Assembly: GCA_934631995.1 (NCBI GenBank)
Contig: CAKTYF010000001.1
Coordinates: 1 to 61,922, forward strand
DNA: 61,922 nt
Reading direction: 5' to 3'
Source of the DNA: an uncultured Eggerthellaceae bacterium
GTDB lineage: Bacteria; Actinomycetota; Coriobacteriia; Coriobacteriales; Eggerthellaceae
A program made the translations under genes and the position numbers. Below are positions 8,510-16,650 of this stretch, piece by piece. The stretch's first letter is position 1. Each line of letters begins with the position of its first letter. Below the pieces are notes generated by a model. The model worked only from the letters and a program-made list of their open reading frames with translations, searched no databases and was not told the origin of the DNA.

Positions 8510-11500
8510 ATGCGAAATGCCCCATTTCGAAAAAACCTGGGAGCTTTGACCAACAAAGCGTTTCGGGTTTTTTTGACGGGATCTATTGTTCTGTCATTTA
8601 GTCCGGCAACGGCTTTGGCAAGCGAGATTCCCCAGGACGGAAGTGCATCAAGTGCGTTGACCTCATGGATGCAAACGCAAAAAGAAGAACCGGCCGACAC
8701 CAGTGCTACCAACATCGATTCGACCGATTCCTCTGAAGTAGAGAACATGATGCTCTCTGAAGGAAATTATACCCAATTTGCACTTTCTCCGGCCACCCTT
8801 TCTGCTTTTGAAGCAGGGAAAACTTACGCTCCGGGTGTGTATACGGGCAACGCGACCGTGACCAACAAGGGCGCCGACGATTGGACGACGTACCAGATTT
8901 CCGTAAACGTCACCATTGACGAGAGCGGAAAAATCAGCGCAGTGGCGCTTACGGATGATTCCTACAAAAATGCCGCTGCTGACAGCTCCGATAACGAAAC
9001 GTATCTCGAAAACGCCGAGCTGGGAACGCGTAAGGCAACGGGCGTAGCAGCGCAGATTGTGCAGGCGCAATCCGTTGAAGGGGTGCAGGCTGTTTCCGGA
9101 GCCACGTATTCAAGCGCCGCGCTTGTGCAGGCGGTAGCGGATGCGCTGTCGAAGGCGGTTGCCGAAACACCCGACGAGTACGTGTACTTGTATGCTGCGA
9201 TTCCCTATAGCGAGTACTATGCCGCAGAAGACGTGCAGGCGGCGGGATCCAATGCTGCCGGCACCCAGGTGGATACGCACAACGAAGCAGATACGGGTGC
9301 GTTTGACGTTGTTTCCCGTGCCACAACGAATCACGGCCTTCATCGCGGCAGCTACCAAAACACGGCCATTATTTATGGTACAAGTGGTGCAACCTATAAC
9401 GTGAGTTCGTGGAATAGCGGTTCAGAAGCTGTTTTGGAAGATGGAACAACTATTACGTTTAGCCGCGGCAACATTACCGCAGGTGAGACGACCGACGTTA
9501 TGGACCACTACGAGATTACGGGCTTCAAATACGTTCCCGTTGCGGTAAAAAGCGCCGATTCGGATGCCTTCAAAGCAAAGTATTCCGTGGTAGAAAACGG
9601 CGGCACGCTTGCGGGGGGCTATACCGAACAGCAGTTGAACAGCTACAACGTTGTTGCCAACGTAGATGCAAACACGAATGGCTTGAAAGTTGCTACGAAA
9701 AACGATGAAACGGGCGACTTCTCGTTCGGAAAGCGCCAGACGGGAACAACTTCGGGCGTGAAAGATTCTGCGCTGAAAGTAGCCGATGTTTCCACGTTGG
9801 GCGTAACAACGAAAAACGCGAAGACAGGTGCGGCGCTTGCTGGTTCGTATGGCGATTTCCTGCGTGTTGACTTGAAATCGAATTATGGCGACCTGGGCGC
9901 CAATATGCAGGCGGTTTTCTGGGAGTATTACGGCTCGGGCGATACGGTGCTGGCAACGTACGGAACGAAGTTCGCTGCGGATAACTGGATGCATAAGTCC
10001 AATGGCATTCAGCTGGGCCTTACGGAATCGGCGCGTTGCACGCTTCCCCAGGGCACCGATGGCACGGGCAAATGGAAAGTGACTATTTGCGCTTTGGGCT
10101 ACGAAGATACCGTTTTGACGCTGGACGTCGATGAAGGCGACATCAACAACGCGCATGTGGTAAGCAGCACGGAAGCTCTTGAGCAGGCAATATCCGCCGC
10201 AGAAGCCTTGACTGAAGCCGACTACACTGCTGCATCGTGGGCTTCGCTTTCCGTTGAGCTGGGCGAGGCGAAAGAGCAGCTTGCCCTTGCTCAGCAAGGT
10301 CCCACCAAGACCACCCAGGAAGCCGTTGACGAAGCGACTTCCCATTTGAACGAAGCAATAAAGAACCTGGTACATGCAGGCTTTACCACATGGGCCGCTA
10401 ATTATGCCGAACTCGGCGTGGACACGTCCACGGGCTACGATGCGGTCTCTTCGGCAACGAACTTCACCAGCCGTCACGCAAAAGACATTCCGGCTAACGT
10501 GCAGCGTGCGACCGGCGAAAACGGCACGGTAACGCTTACCGGCGTGAACAAAACCACAAAGGAAGCCACGGTTTCTCCGACTGTTTCTTCTTCCAGTTTT
10601 GCCTATAGCAACAAATACGGTACGGGTGAATTTGTTGTTGTGCCTGATGATACCGTTGAAGGCTACGTTTGGAACGAGTATCTGAATGCGATTACCGCCA
10701 TCACCATCAGCGACGGAACAACTACGGTAGGCACGCTGCCGTGGATTGACTATTACGGCGAGAACTCAACGGCGGGATTCCATTACAACAAGATTGAAAT
10801 CGCTGTGAATAGCGGCGAATCTGTTGGCTCGAATAAGGCGAATGTGACGCGTTTTGCTCCGTTCTACAATGAAGGCGCATCGCAAATTAAGGCGGGAACG
10901 TATACGATCACGGTTTACGCCGATGGCTACCAACCCCTTTCTACCGGCGTGAACGTTCTTCCCACGGCTGAGCAGCCGCTTTCGGTGAGAAGCACGTATG
11001 ATGGTGCGGCGGTAAAGCTTTCGGGCATGCCTGAAGACATGACGGGCGCAACGGCAACAGTTTCTTACACCGTTGGTTCGGGCCGCAACGCCAAGACGTA
11101 CTACCTTGCTCAGGACGCCGCAATATCCAATGGCGTTGTCAAGCTTTCGGAGTCTATGGTTGCAGGGACCACATACACCGTGGCAGTGAACAGCGCGAAC
11201 TACGCGCCTATGACGGCAAGCTTTACTCAGCAGGCCGAAGCAACCCTGACGCTTGATTTGGCTACTACGGCAACAAATCTCAAGGTGAGCGACACGTTTA
11301 ACGTGGCTATCTCCATGAAGGGCGACAAGATTACCACGGCTCAGGGCACGCTTTCGTTTGATGATAAAGTTGTCCGCCTGACGGGCTTTAGCACTGAGAA
11401 TTCTCAGCTTTCCGAAAAAGACAATTTCAAATGGACCGATGCAGGAATGTTTAGCTTCTTCGGAAACGATGCTGACTTTACCGAAGGTGGCGTTGTCGCT

Positions 11501-11881
11501 CAAGCGCAGTTCGAAGTCATTGGTGCGGGCGCCACGACTATCGCCCTGGATTCTTCTGCCGATAACGTTGCAAGTGTAGAAGGAAGCACGCGCGATCATG
11601 CCATTGTTGCTGGTGTTGCGGCCGAGGTGAGCGTGATTTCCGCACAAGCCGTAAAGGGCGACGTGAACAATAACGGTGCGATTAATATTGTGGACGCTCA
11701 GATTGCCTATGACCTTGCAACGAAGGTAATCGGGCCTGATTATGCGTCGCTTTTGTCAGTTGGCGAAGGCTGGTCGAAGGCTACCGTTGAATATACCGCC
11801 AATGTTAACGGCGATGATGCCATCGACGCTGCCGACGCATTTGCAATCCAGCATTATGCGCTTTTCAAATCGTGGGAATAA
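8510..11881 (+). CDS. Large exported FMN-binding protein with cohesin-like and dockerin modules
   Basis: The 1123-residue protein has a Sec-type signal peptide (cleavage near residue 38, after ATALAS). Its modules, in order, are as follows. An FMN-binding domain (about 105-215) carries the flavinylation motif SGATYSS at 196-202. Two related beta-rich domains start AFDVVSRATTNHGLHRGS and GYDAVSSATNFTSRH and resemble Tp47 domains. A helical FIVAR-like segment lies between them. A cohesin-like domain includes TLSFDDKVVRLTGF. A C-terminal dockerin type I has two EF-hand-like repeats, GDVNNNGAINIVDAQIAYDL and NVNGDDAIDAADAFAIQHYA. No sortase signal or C-terminal helix is seen. It leads the flavin cluster; AAAGGAG precedes the ATG. 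The domain calls beyond FMN-binding and dockerin are less certain. Confidence 0.82.
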   Translation: MRNAPFRKNLGALTNKAFRVFLTGSIVLSFSPATALASEIPQDGSASSALTSWMQTQKEEPADTSATNIDSTDSSEVENMMLSEGNYTQFALSPATLSAFEAGKTYAPGVYTGNATVTNKGADDWTTYQISVNVTIDESGKISAVALTDDSYKNAAADSSDNETYLENAELGTRKATGVAAQIVQAQSVEGVQAVSGATYSSAALVQAVADALSKAVAETPDEYVYLYAAIPYSEYYAAEDVQAAGSNAAGTQVDTHNEADTGAFDVVSRATTNHGLHRGSYQNTAIIYGTSGATYNVSSWNSGSEAVLEDGTTITFSRGNITAGETTDVMDHYEITGFKYVPVAVKSADSDAFKAKYSVVENGGTLAGGYTEQQLNSYNVVANVDANTNGLKVATKNDETGDFSFGKRQTGTTSGVKDSALKVADVSTLGVTTKNAKTGAALAGSYGDFLRVDLKSNYGDLGANMQAVFWEYYGSGDTVLATYGTKFAADNWMHKSNGIQLGLTESARCTLPQGTDGTGKWKVTICALGYEDTVLTLDVDEGDINNAHVVSSTEALEQAISAAEALTEADYTAASWASLSVELGEAKEQLALAQQGPTKTTQEAVDEATSHLNEAIKNLVHAGFTTWAANYAELGVDTSTGYDAVSSATNFTSRHAKDIPANVQRATGENGTVTLTGVNKTTKEATVSPTVSSSSFAYSNKYGTGEFVVVPDDTVEGYVWNEYLNAITAITISDGTTTVGTLPWIDYYGENSTAGFHYNKIEIAVNSGESVGSNKANVTRFAPFYNEGASQIKAGTYTITVYADGYQPLSTGVNVLPTAEQPLSVRSTYDGAAVKLSGMPEDMTGATATVSYTVGSGRNAKTYYLAQDAAISNGVVKLSESMVAGTTYTVAVNSANYAPMTASFTQQAEATLTLDLATTATNLKVSDTFNVAISMKGDKITTAQGTLSFDDKVVRLTGFSTENSQLSEKDNFKWTDAGMFSFFGNDADFTEGGVVAQAQFEVIGAGATTIALDSSADNVASVEGSTRDHAIVAGVAAEVSVISAQAVKGDVNNNGAINIVDAQIAYDLATKVIGPDYASLLSVGEGWSKATVEYTANVNGDDAIDAADAFAIQHYALFKSWE

Positions 11882-11915
11882 TTTTCCACCATCTTTTTAG
11901 CAGTGCTTTTCAAGG

Positions 11916-11940
11916 TTCGGGCCTCGTTTTGGGGCCCGAA
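11916..11940 (+). other. GC-rich hairpin between two FMN-binding protein genes
   Basis: An 8-bp perfect stem (TTCGGGCC at 11916-11923 and GGCCCGAA at 11933-11940) has a 9-nt loop. No T-run follows, so it is not a classical terminator. It may attenuate or protect the transcript between the gene ending at 11881 and the next at 11962. Confidence 0.5.
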
Positions 11941-11961
11941 TCGGCGTGAAAAGGAGTAACA

Positions 11962-13356
11962 ATGAAGTCAACAGCGCCATCGGAGTCGTCGTCTTCGCAG
12001 GTGAGCGCGCCGTCAAAACGCGCACGTCTTGCGCAGCTTGTCTTTTTGGTTCCAGGGTTTGCCGTAGCCGTTGCGGTTGGAGCGTCTATTGCGGGGTACG
12101 AGCCGCTTGTTTTTGATCCGTCGCTTTATGAGATTTCTGCCCCTGTCCAGGCGCAAGCGCTTGAGATTATTGACCCGAACGAAACAAGCGTGCGTGAAAC
12201 GGGTCGCGAATACGATGGATCGCTTGATCAAGAATCGTTCGAAATGCCAGCAAATGGCCTGGTAGATGGCGTGTATACCGCAGCTGCGTACGGCTATAAG
12301 AGCGACATCGAGGTTCAAGTGACCATTTTGCAAGGGGAAATCGTTGCAATCGATATTCTCTCGCAAAATGAAGATGCCGCTTACTTCAACCGTGCGATTG
12401 GAGTGGTGTCGTCCGTTTTGGCTGCCCAGAGCACGTCGGTTGATGCGGTGAGCGGAGCAACGTTTTCCAGCAAGGGAATCCTGCAGGCAATCAACAGGTG
12501 CCTTGCCCAGGCGGCCGCTAACCAAGACAGCATGACAGGCGAAGATTCTTCCGCGCCAGATGGCCCCGATACCCCTGCGGCGTCCGTTAAGCCGAGCGTT
12601 CCCAGTGCGCCTGTGGCGCCTGGTGAATCGACCGACCTTGAGGTCGAAGGGCTTTTGGATGGCGAATACACCTCGTATACGTATTGTGCCGACGAAAAGA
12701 ATCCCGATGCCTATCGGCCGTATTACCTTGCGGTAACCATTCGGGTTGAACAGGGCGCGGTTGCGGAAATTGTTGATGTTTACGGAACGGGGTCAGGCGA
12801 AAAAGACGCAGCTGAACTGGGAGAATACGACACAAAAAACGATACGTATCTCGATTGGGCGGCATGGGGAAGAACCATTCGCAGCGAGCACGTTACCTAT
12901 ACGGGCGTTGCTGACCAGATTGAAGCGGCCCATTATCAGCGCGTAGAGTCCTATGATGTGGTAAGTGGTGCTACGTATTCATCGGCGGCAGTTGCGAAAG
13001 GCTATAACGCCGCTCTTGATAAGGCGCGCCTGGCGTTCGCAGAGGCGTATCGCGCGGGGCTGATTGACAAGGATGGCAACCCCATAAAGCCAGAGGCCGA
13101 TAAATCCCCTTCTGATCAGCAAGAGGCGGTCGAGCCGGAAAAGAAGCCGGGGCTCGTAGACAAGGATGGGAAGCCCGTAAAACCGGAAGTAGGCAATGCG
13201 CCCAATCAGCAAGAGACTACCGAGCCGGAAAAGAAGCCGGAACTCGTAGACAAAGACGACAATCCCATAAAGTCGGAAGCGGACAAAGTTCCGGGTCAGC
13301 AAGAAGCGGTCGAACCGGAAAGGAAAGACAGCGAAGCGTTGGGTGATCGCTCGTGA
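11962..13356 (+). CDS. Exported protein with two FMN-binding domains and repeated Pro/Glu/Lys tail
   Basis: The 464-residue protein has an N-terminal uncleaved-looking membrane segment (about 23-48). Two FMN-binding domains follow, carrying DAVSGATFSS (SGAT 164-167) and DVVSGATYSS (SGAT 335-338), both matching the ApbE target where FMN is linked to the Thr. The tail (367 to end) holds three 30-31-residue tandem repeats around VDKDGNPIKPE and QQEAVEPEKKP, probably a wall-spanning spacer. AAAAGGAG precedes the ATG, and the stop overlaps the next gene's GTG start by 4 bp. It is probably a membrane-anchored electron carrier. Confidence 0.87.
   Translation: MKSTAPSESSSSQVSAPSKRARLAQLVFLVPGFAVAVAVGASIAGYEPLVFDPSLYEISAPVQAQALEIIDPNETSVRETGREYDGSLDQESFEMPANGLVDGVYTAAAYGYKSDIEVQVTILQGEIVAIDILSQNEDAAYFNRAIGVVSSVLAAQSTSVDAVSGATFSSKGILQAINRCLAQAAANQDSMTGEDSSAPDGPDTPAASVKPSVPSAPVAPGESTDLEVEGLLDGEYTSYTYCADEKNPDAYRPYYLAVTIRVEQGAVAEIVDVYGTGSGEKDAAELGEYDTKNDTYLDWAAWGRTIRSEHVTYTGVADQIEAAHYQRVESYDVVSGATYSSAAVAKGYNAALDKARLAFAEAYRAGLIDKDGNPIKPEADKSPSDQQEAVEPEKKPGLVDKDGKPVKPEVGNAPNQQETTEPEKKPELVDKDDNPIKSEADKVPGQQEAVEPERKDSEALGDRS
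13060..13332 (+). repeat. Three 90-93-bp in-frame tandem repeats
   Basis: The units are 13060-13152 (31 codons), 13153-13242 (30) and 13243-13332 (30). They encode the charged Pro/Glu/Lys tail of the double FMN-binding protein. The units have diverged but keep DKDGNP-like and QQEAVEPE-like blocks. Confidence 0.85.
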
Positions 13357-13865
13357 TTCGCATCTTCGCAAAATATGAAGGGTTCTTGCTGCGTTGCCTT
13401 GGATTGGCGGTTGCGCTTGCTGCATTGTTTTCGTTTACGTCATGGGCTCAGGTTGCGAATGCCCATGATGAGCAGATCAAAGCTGAAATCCTTGAAGCTC
13501 AGCGCGCTATGCAACGCGGCTCTTATGCCACCGATGGCGTGTTTCAGGGTGAAGCAGAGGGCTACGGCGGCACCGTTTGCGTGCAGGTGACCATCGATAA
13601 CGGATTCATTACCCAGGTCGAGCTAATCAGTGCCGAAGGAGAAGGCCAAGCGTGGCTGAACATGTCGCTTCCTTTGCTGGACACCATTGTGCAGGAGCAA
13701 ACAACGCAAATTGATGTGGTAAGCGGTGCAACATTTTCTTCGTCGGGCATTTTGAACGGCGCAACAAGAGCGCTTGAACAGTCGGGCTTGGCGGGTTCGA
13801 GTGCTCCTGCGGCGGAAGATGAGAGTGCGAGTGTTTCAGAAAGTACCAATGAGCTGGGTAAATAA
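13353..13865 (+). CDS. Membrane-anchored single-domain FMN-binding protein
   Basis: The 170-residue protein has an N-terminal membrane helix (about 12-32) and one FMN-binding domain with DVVSGATFSS (SGAT 124-127). A short acidic Ser-rich tail follows. The GTG start overlaps the preceding stop in a GTGA, and the next gene starts 1 bp after its stop, so all three are translationally linked. Its domain resembles RnfG/NqrC-type FMN-binding domains. It is a likely ApbE substrate and a short-range carrier between the Fe-S membrane protein and the larger flavoproteins. Confidence 0.88.
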   Translation: MIRIFAKYEGFLLRCLGLAVALAALFSFTSWAQVANAHDEQIKAEILEAQRAMQRGSYATDGVFQGEAEGYGGTVCVQVTIDNGFITQVELISAEGEGQAWLNMSLPLLDTIVQEQTTQIDVVSGATFSSSGILNGATRALEQSGLAGSSAPAAEDESASVSESTNELGK

Positions 13866-13866
13866 T

Positions 13867-14829
13867 ATGAAAGATGGTAAGAAAGCAACAAAAGCACAGC
13901 AGCGCAAACAATCACAGCTAGCTCAAAAGGGAGTGCGCTGGGCTGTTCAAATCGTATTTTTCGTTGCGGCTCCCGGGGCATTCAGCGCTGCATTCAACGG
14001 CGTGAAATATATTGCGGGACAAATAGGCGGCCTTAAAGCTATAGAGCCAACGTCGTTTCTGCTTCTTTTGGCGGGTTTATGCGCATTCACGGTGGTCTTC
14101 GGCCGTTTCTTTTGCGGGTACGCGTGCGCATTCGGCACGCTCGGCGATGCGCTGTATCTGCTGTTCACGCCGCTTCGATCTTGGTATGCCAAGCATTTTC
14201 CCACGGCGAAAGCGCGCCCAAGCCTTCTTGCTGTTCTGCGGTTTGCGAAGGTTGTTGTTCTGGGTGCTATTTTCGCCCTGTGTTTTCGGGGGTCATACGA
14301 TTCTTCTTGGAGTCCGTGGACCGCGTTCGCTGGCTTTACCGGTGGCTCACTTGACGGAATCTCGATCATTGCATTTTCTGTACTTGCCGCAATAGCGGTG
14401 GGAATGGCCCTGGTCGAACGCTTCTTTTGTCGATTCCTTTGTCCGCTTGGTGCACTTTTTAGCCTGTTGCCCGTGCTGCCGATAAGCCAACTCAAGCGTA
14501 ATCCGCAGCGCTGTTCTTCGCGTTGCGAGGTCTGTCGTTCTGCCTGTCCGGTTCACATGCGTCCAGAACGCGGCGGTTTTGAAATGGGGGAATGCATTAC
14601 CTGTGGACGATGCGCTGCGGCATGCCCGATTGATAACATTTCTGTCGCCTCTTTGGCTTGTGCCGGCGATTGGTCGGAAAAAGGGACAGAGGAAACGGAG
14701 CGTATGGACAAGAAGGTGCAGGCGGAAAAGAAGCACTTTGTTCTTAAGGGGAATCATCCCTTGTGGGTAGTGGTGCGGGCCGCTTTGCTGCTTGCGTTGC
14801 TGTGGGTATTAGGTGCAGTGCGCTGGTAG
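13867..14829 (+). CDS. NosR/NapH-like polyferredoxin membrane protein
   Basis: The 320-residue protein has about five or six membrane helices. It carries the paired FFCGYACAFGTLGD (C83, C87) and FFCRFLCPLG (C188, C192) motifs characteristic of NapH/NosR/RdxA-type proteins. A cytoplasmic-type ferredoxin region follows, with C216-C220-C223-C227 and C243-C246-C249-C253, i.e. two [4Fe-4S] sites. A final helix ends the protein. Family members move electrons across the membrane to extracytosolic partners. Here the direct neighbours are FMN-binding proteins, so it probably feeds them. The ATG at 13867 was chosen because it directly follows the previous stop and removes an Arg-rich extension. Confidence 0.88.
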   Translation: MKDGKKATKAQQRKQSQLAQKGVRWAVQIVFFVAAPGAFSAAFNGVKYIAGQIGGLKAIEPTSFLLLLAGLCAFTVVFGRFFCGYACAFGTLGDALYLLFTPLRSWYAKHFPTAKARPSLLAVLRFAKVVVLGAIFALCFRGSYDSSWSPWTAFAGFTGGSLDGISIIAFSVLAAIAVGMALVERFFCRFLCPLGALFSLLPVLPISQLKRNPQRCSSRCEVCRSACPVHMRPERGGFEMGECITCGRCAAACPIDNISVASLACAGDWSEKGTEETERMDKKVQAEKKHFVLKGNHPLWVVVRAALLLALLWVLGAVRW

Positions 14830-14882
14830 CGCTTTTTGTTTGCGCGGGGCGTTATTTTTTACCGATATTTTGTTATCCAAGG

Positions 14883-14909
14883 TTTACTTTTGCTGGCGAT
14901 TCGTATAAT
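14883..14909 (+). promoter_or_regulatory. Likely promoter upstream of apbE
   Basis: A perfect -10 TATAAT (14904-14909) has an upstream TTTACT (14883-14888, spacer 15). The -35 is poor and its spacing short. It would give a roughly 105-nt leader before apbE, so apbE may have its own start in addition to read-through. Confidence 0.5.
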
Positions 14910-15020
14910 GTTCACTGACGCTTACTTTTAAGAAGTGGGCGCAGATACATGAGCTGCTGCCGCTGGCGAGCATGCTCGTAGCGTTTTCGAGCAAGTTGCG
15001 GTGAAAAGGAGAAGCAAAAT

Positions 15021-16070
15021 ATGATGTCACGCCCGTTGTCCCGAAGGTCTTTTTTGGGCGCCGCGTTGCTCGGTCTTGCAGGATCGGCCTGCGTTTTGCC
15101 TGCTTGTTCGTCTTTCGCTTCGTCGCCGAGCACGCAAAACTCCGACCAAACAGCATCTGATTCTGCTTCTACCATGCAGAAGCGTTCGATTTTCGTATTC
15201 GACACCGAGGTCTCTCTTTCTGCGGCATGTTCCGAAGAAGTCATGGATCAGGCCGTGCAACGCTGCTATTACTTCGAGAATATTTTGTCTCGCACGGTAG
15301 AGGGAAGCGATGTTTGGCGCATCAATCAGGCGCAAGGCGCTCCCGTGCAAGTTGCTGCCGAAACGGCGGCATGCATACAGGCGTCGTTGAACTATGCGCG
15401 TTCAACTCAAGGGCTTTTCGATATCACAATTGGTGCGGTCAGTTCGTTGTGGGATTTTCATAACAACATAAAGCCTGATGATAGTGCGATTCAGGAAGCT
15501 CTTTCCCACGTTGGTTACGAAAACGTTCAGGTGCAGGACAATATGGTCACGCTTGCTGACCCCCAGGCGAAAATCGATTTGGGTGGCATTGCAAAAGGAT
15601 TTATTGCCGATGATTTGCACGATTTCTTCGTGGAGGCCGGCTGCAAGAGCGGCATTATCAATCTGGGCGGCAACATCATGTTGATTGGCACGAAAGAAGA
15701 TGGCTCTCCGTGGCACGTGGGCGTGCAAGATCCCAATAATGCAAGGAATGTTTGCATTGCAAGTGCCGATTGCGCGGATGAGTCGGTGGTGACCAGCGGT
15801 TTGTACGAGCGCTACTTCGAGCAAGACGGCGTGATGTACTACCACATCCTTGATCCGCGAACGGGCTACCCCGCGCAAACGGATTTGCTGGCGTCTTCGA
15901 TTTGCTCAAAGAGATCCATTGACGGCGATGCCTTGGCAACGGCGCTTTTCATTATGGGCAAAGACCGGGCGCTTGAGTTTATCGAGCAGTCAGGGGGCCT
16001 GGAGGCGCTGGTAGTTGATGGTGACGATCAAATCTCACTGTCTGCCGGTGCGCGGTTTCAAGCGGTATAG
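15021..16070 (+). CDS. apbE: FAD:protein FMN transferase (ApbE), lipoprotein form
   Basis: ApbE attaches FMN from FAD to Thr/Ser in SGAT-type motifs of extracytosolic proteins. The 349-residue protein has a twin-arginine-like SRRSFLG (7-13) and a lipobox LPAC (26-29), so it is anchored outside the membrane. Family features include FDTEVSLS, FDITIGAVSSLWDF, KIDLGGIAKGF, INLGGNIM, HILDPRTGYPA and a C-terminal DGDALATALF metal-binding segment. AAAAGGAG precedes the ATG. Four canonical target motifs lie in the three preceding exported proteins, which makes these its likely substrates. Confidence 0.95.
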   Translation: MMSRPLSRRSFLGAALLGLAGSACVLPACSSFASSPSTQNSDQTASDSASTMQKRSIFVFDTEVSLSAACSEEVMDQAVQRCYYFENILSRTVEGSDVWRINQAQGAPVQVAAETAACIQASLNYARSTQGLFDITIGAVSSLWDFHNNIKPDDSAIQEALSHVGYENVQVQDNMVTLADPQAKIDLGGIAKGFIADDLHDFFVEAGCKSGIINLGGNIMLIGTKEDGSPWHVGVQDPNNARNVCIASADCADESVVTSGLYERYFEQDGVMYYHILDPRTGYPAQTDLLASSICSKRSIDGDALATALFIMGKDRALEFIEQSGGLEALVVDGDDQISLSAGARFQAV

Positions 16071-16088
16071 GAAAAGTCCAGGTCAAAC

Positions 16089-16622
16089 ATGAATTCATTT
16101 CCAGTGAAAAATATCAAAGGGGAAGGCGACGCAGTACAGGGCGCTGCCGATGCCGCTACGGGCAAAACGGGCGAGAGAACACGAATGCGCGCTTCAGGAA
16201 AAGCAAGCAAGCGCAGCATGGCGGTGGTTGCCATCATATTCATAATTGCTTTAGGCGCTTATGGCGCTTCGCTTTTTTTGCTCGAGCAGCCGTCTTCGGC
16301 TTATGCTGTGGTTCATGCAAGCGATGGCTCGGAGGAAAAGCTAGCGCTGGACAAAGATACGACAATTACCGTTTCCACCGATTTGGGCTCGAATACCATC
16401 GTGGTGTCCAATGGTGCGGTGAGCGTGATTGACGCCGATTGCCCGAACCATGATTGCATTCAGCAAGGTGAGATTTCGAATGCGAGTCAGCAAATCGTTT
16501 GTCTGCCGCATAAGCTGTGGATTGAAGTTGTAGCGGAAGGCGCTGCCGACGGTGCGCGCGGTGCCGAAAGCCAAGAGTCCGCGAATGGTGCAGACGGCGT
16601 TTTCGATGCAACAACGCGATAA
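16089..16622 (+). CDS. NusG domain II-containing membrane protein
   Basis: The 177-residue protein has a basic N-terminus, one membrane helix (about 43-60) and an extracytosolic NusG domain II-like fold with the diagnostic VIDADCPNHDCIQQGEIS and QIVCLPHKLWIEV. Such proteins regularly accompany ApbE, FMN-binding and Gx-transporter genes. The conserved Cys pair suggests a redox or metal role, but the function is not established. It starts 18 bp after apbE and ends just before the ECF transporter gene. Confidence 0.87.
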   Translation: MNSFPVKNIKGEGDAVQGAADAATGKTGERTRMRASGKASKRSMAVVAIIFIIALGAYGASLFLLEQPSSAYAVVHASDGSEEKLALDKDTTITVSTDLGSNTIVVSNGAVSVIDADCPNHDCIQQGEISNASQQIVCLPHKLWIEVVAEGAADGARGAESQESANGADGVFDATTR

Positions 16623-16650
16623 GCACTTGCGTGGTGAAATCAGAAAAAGC

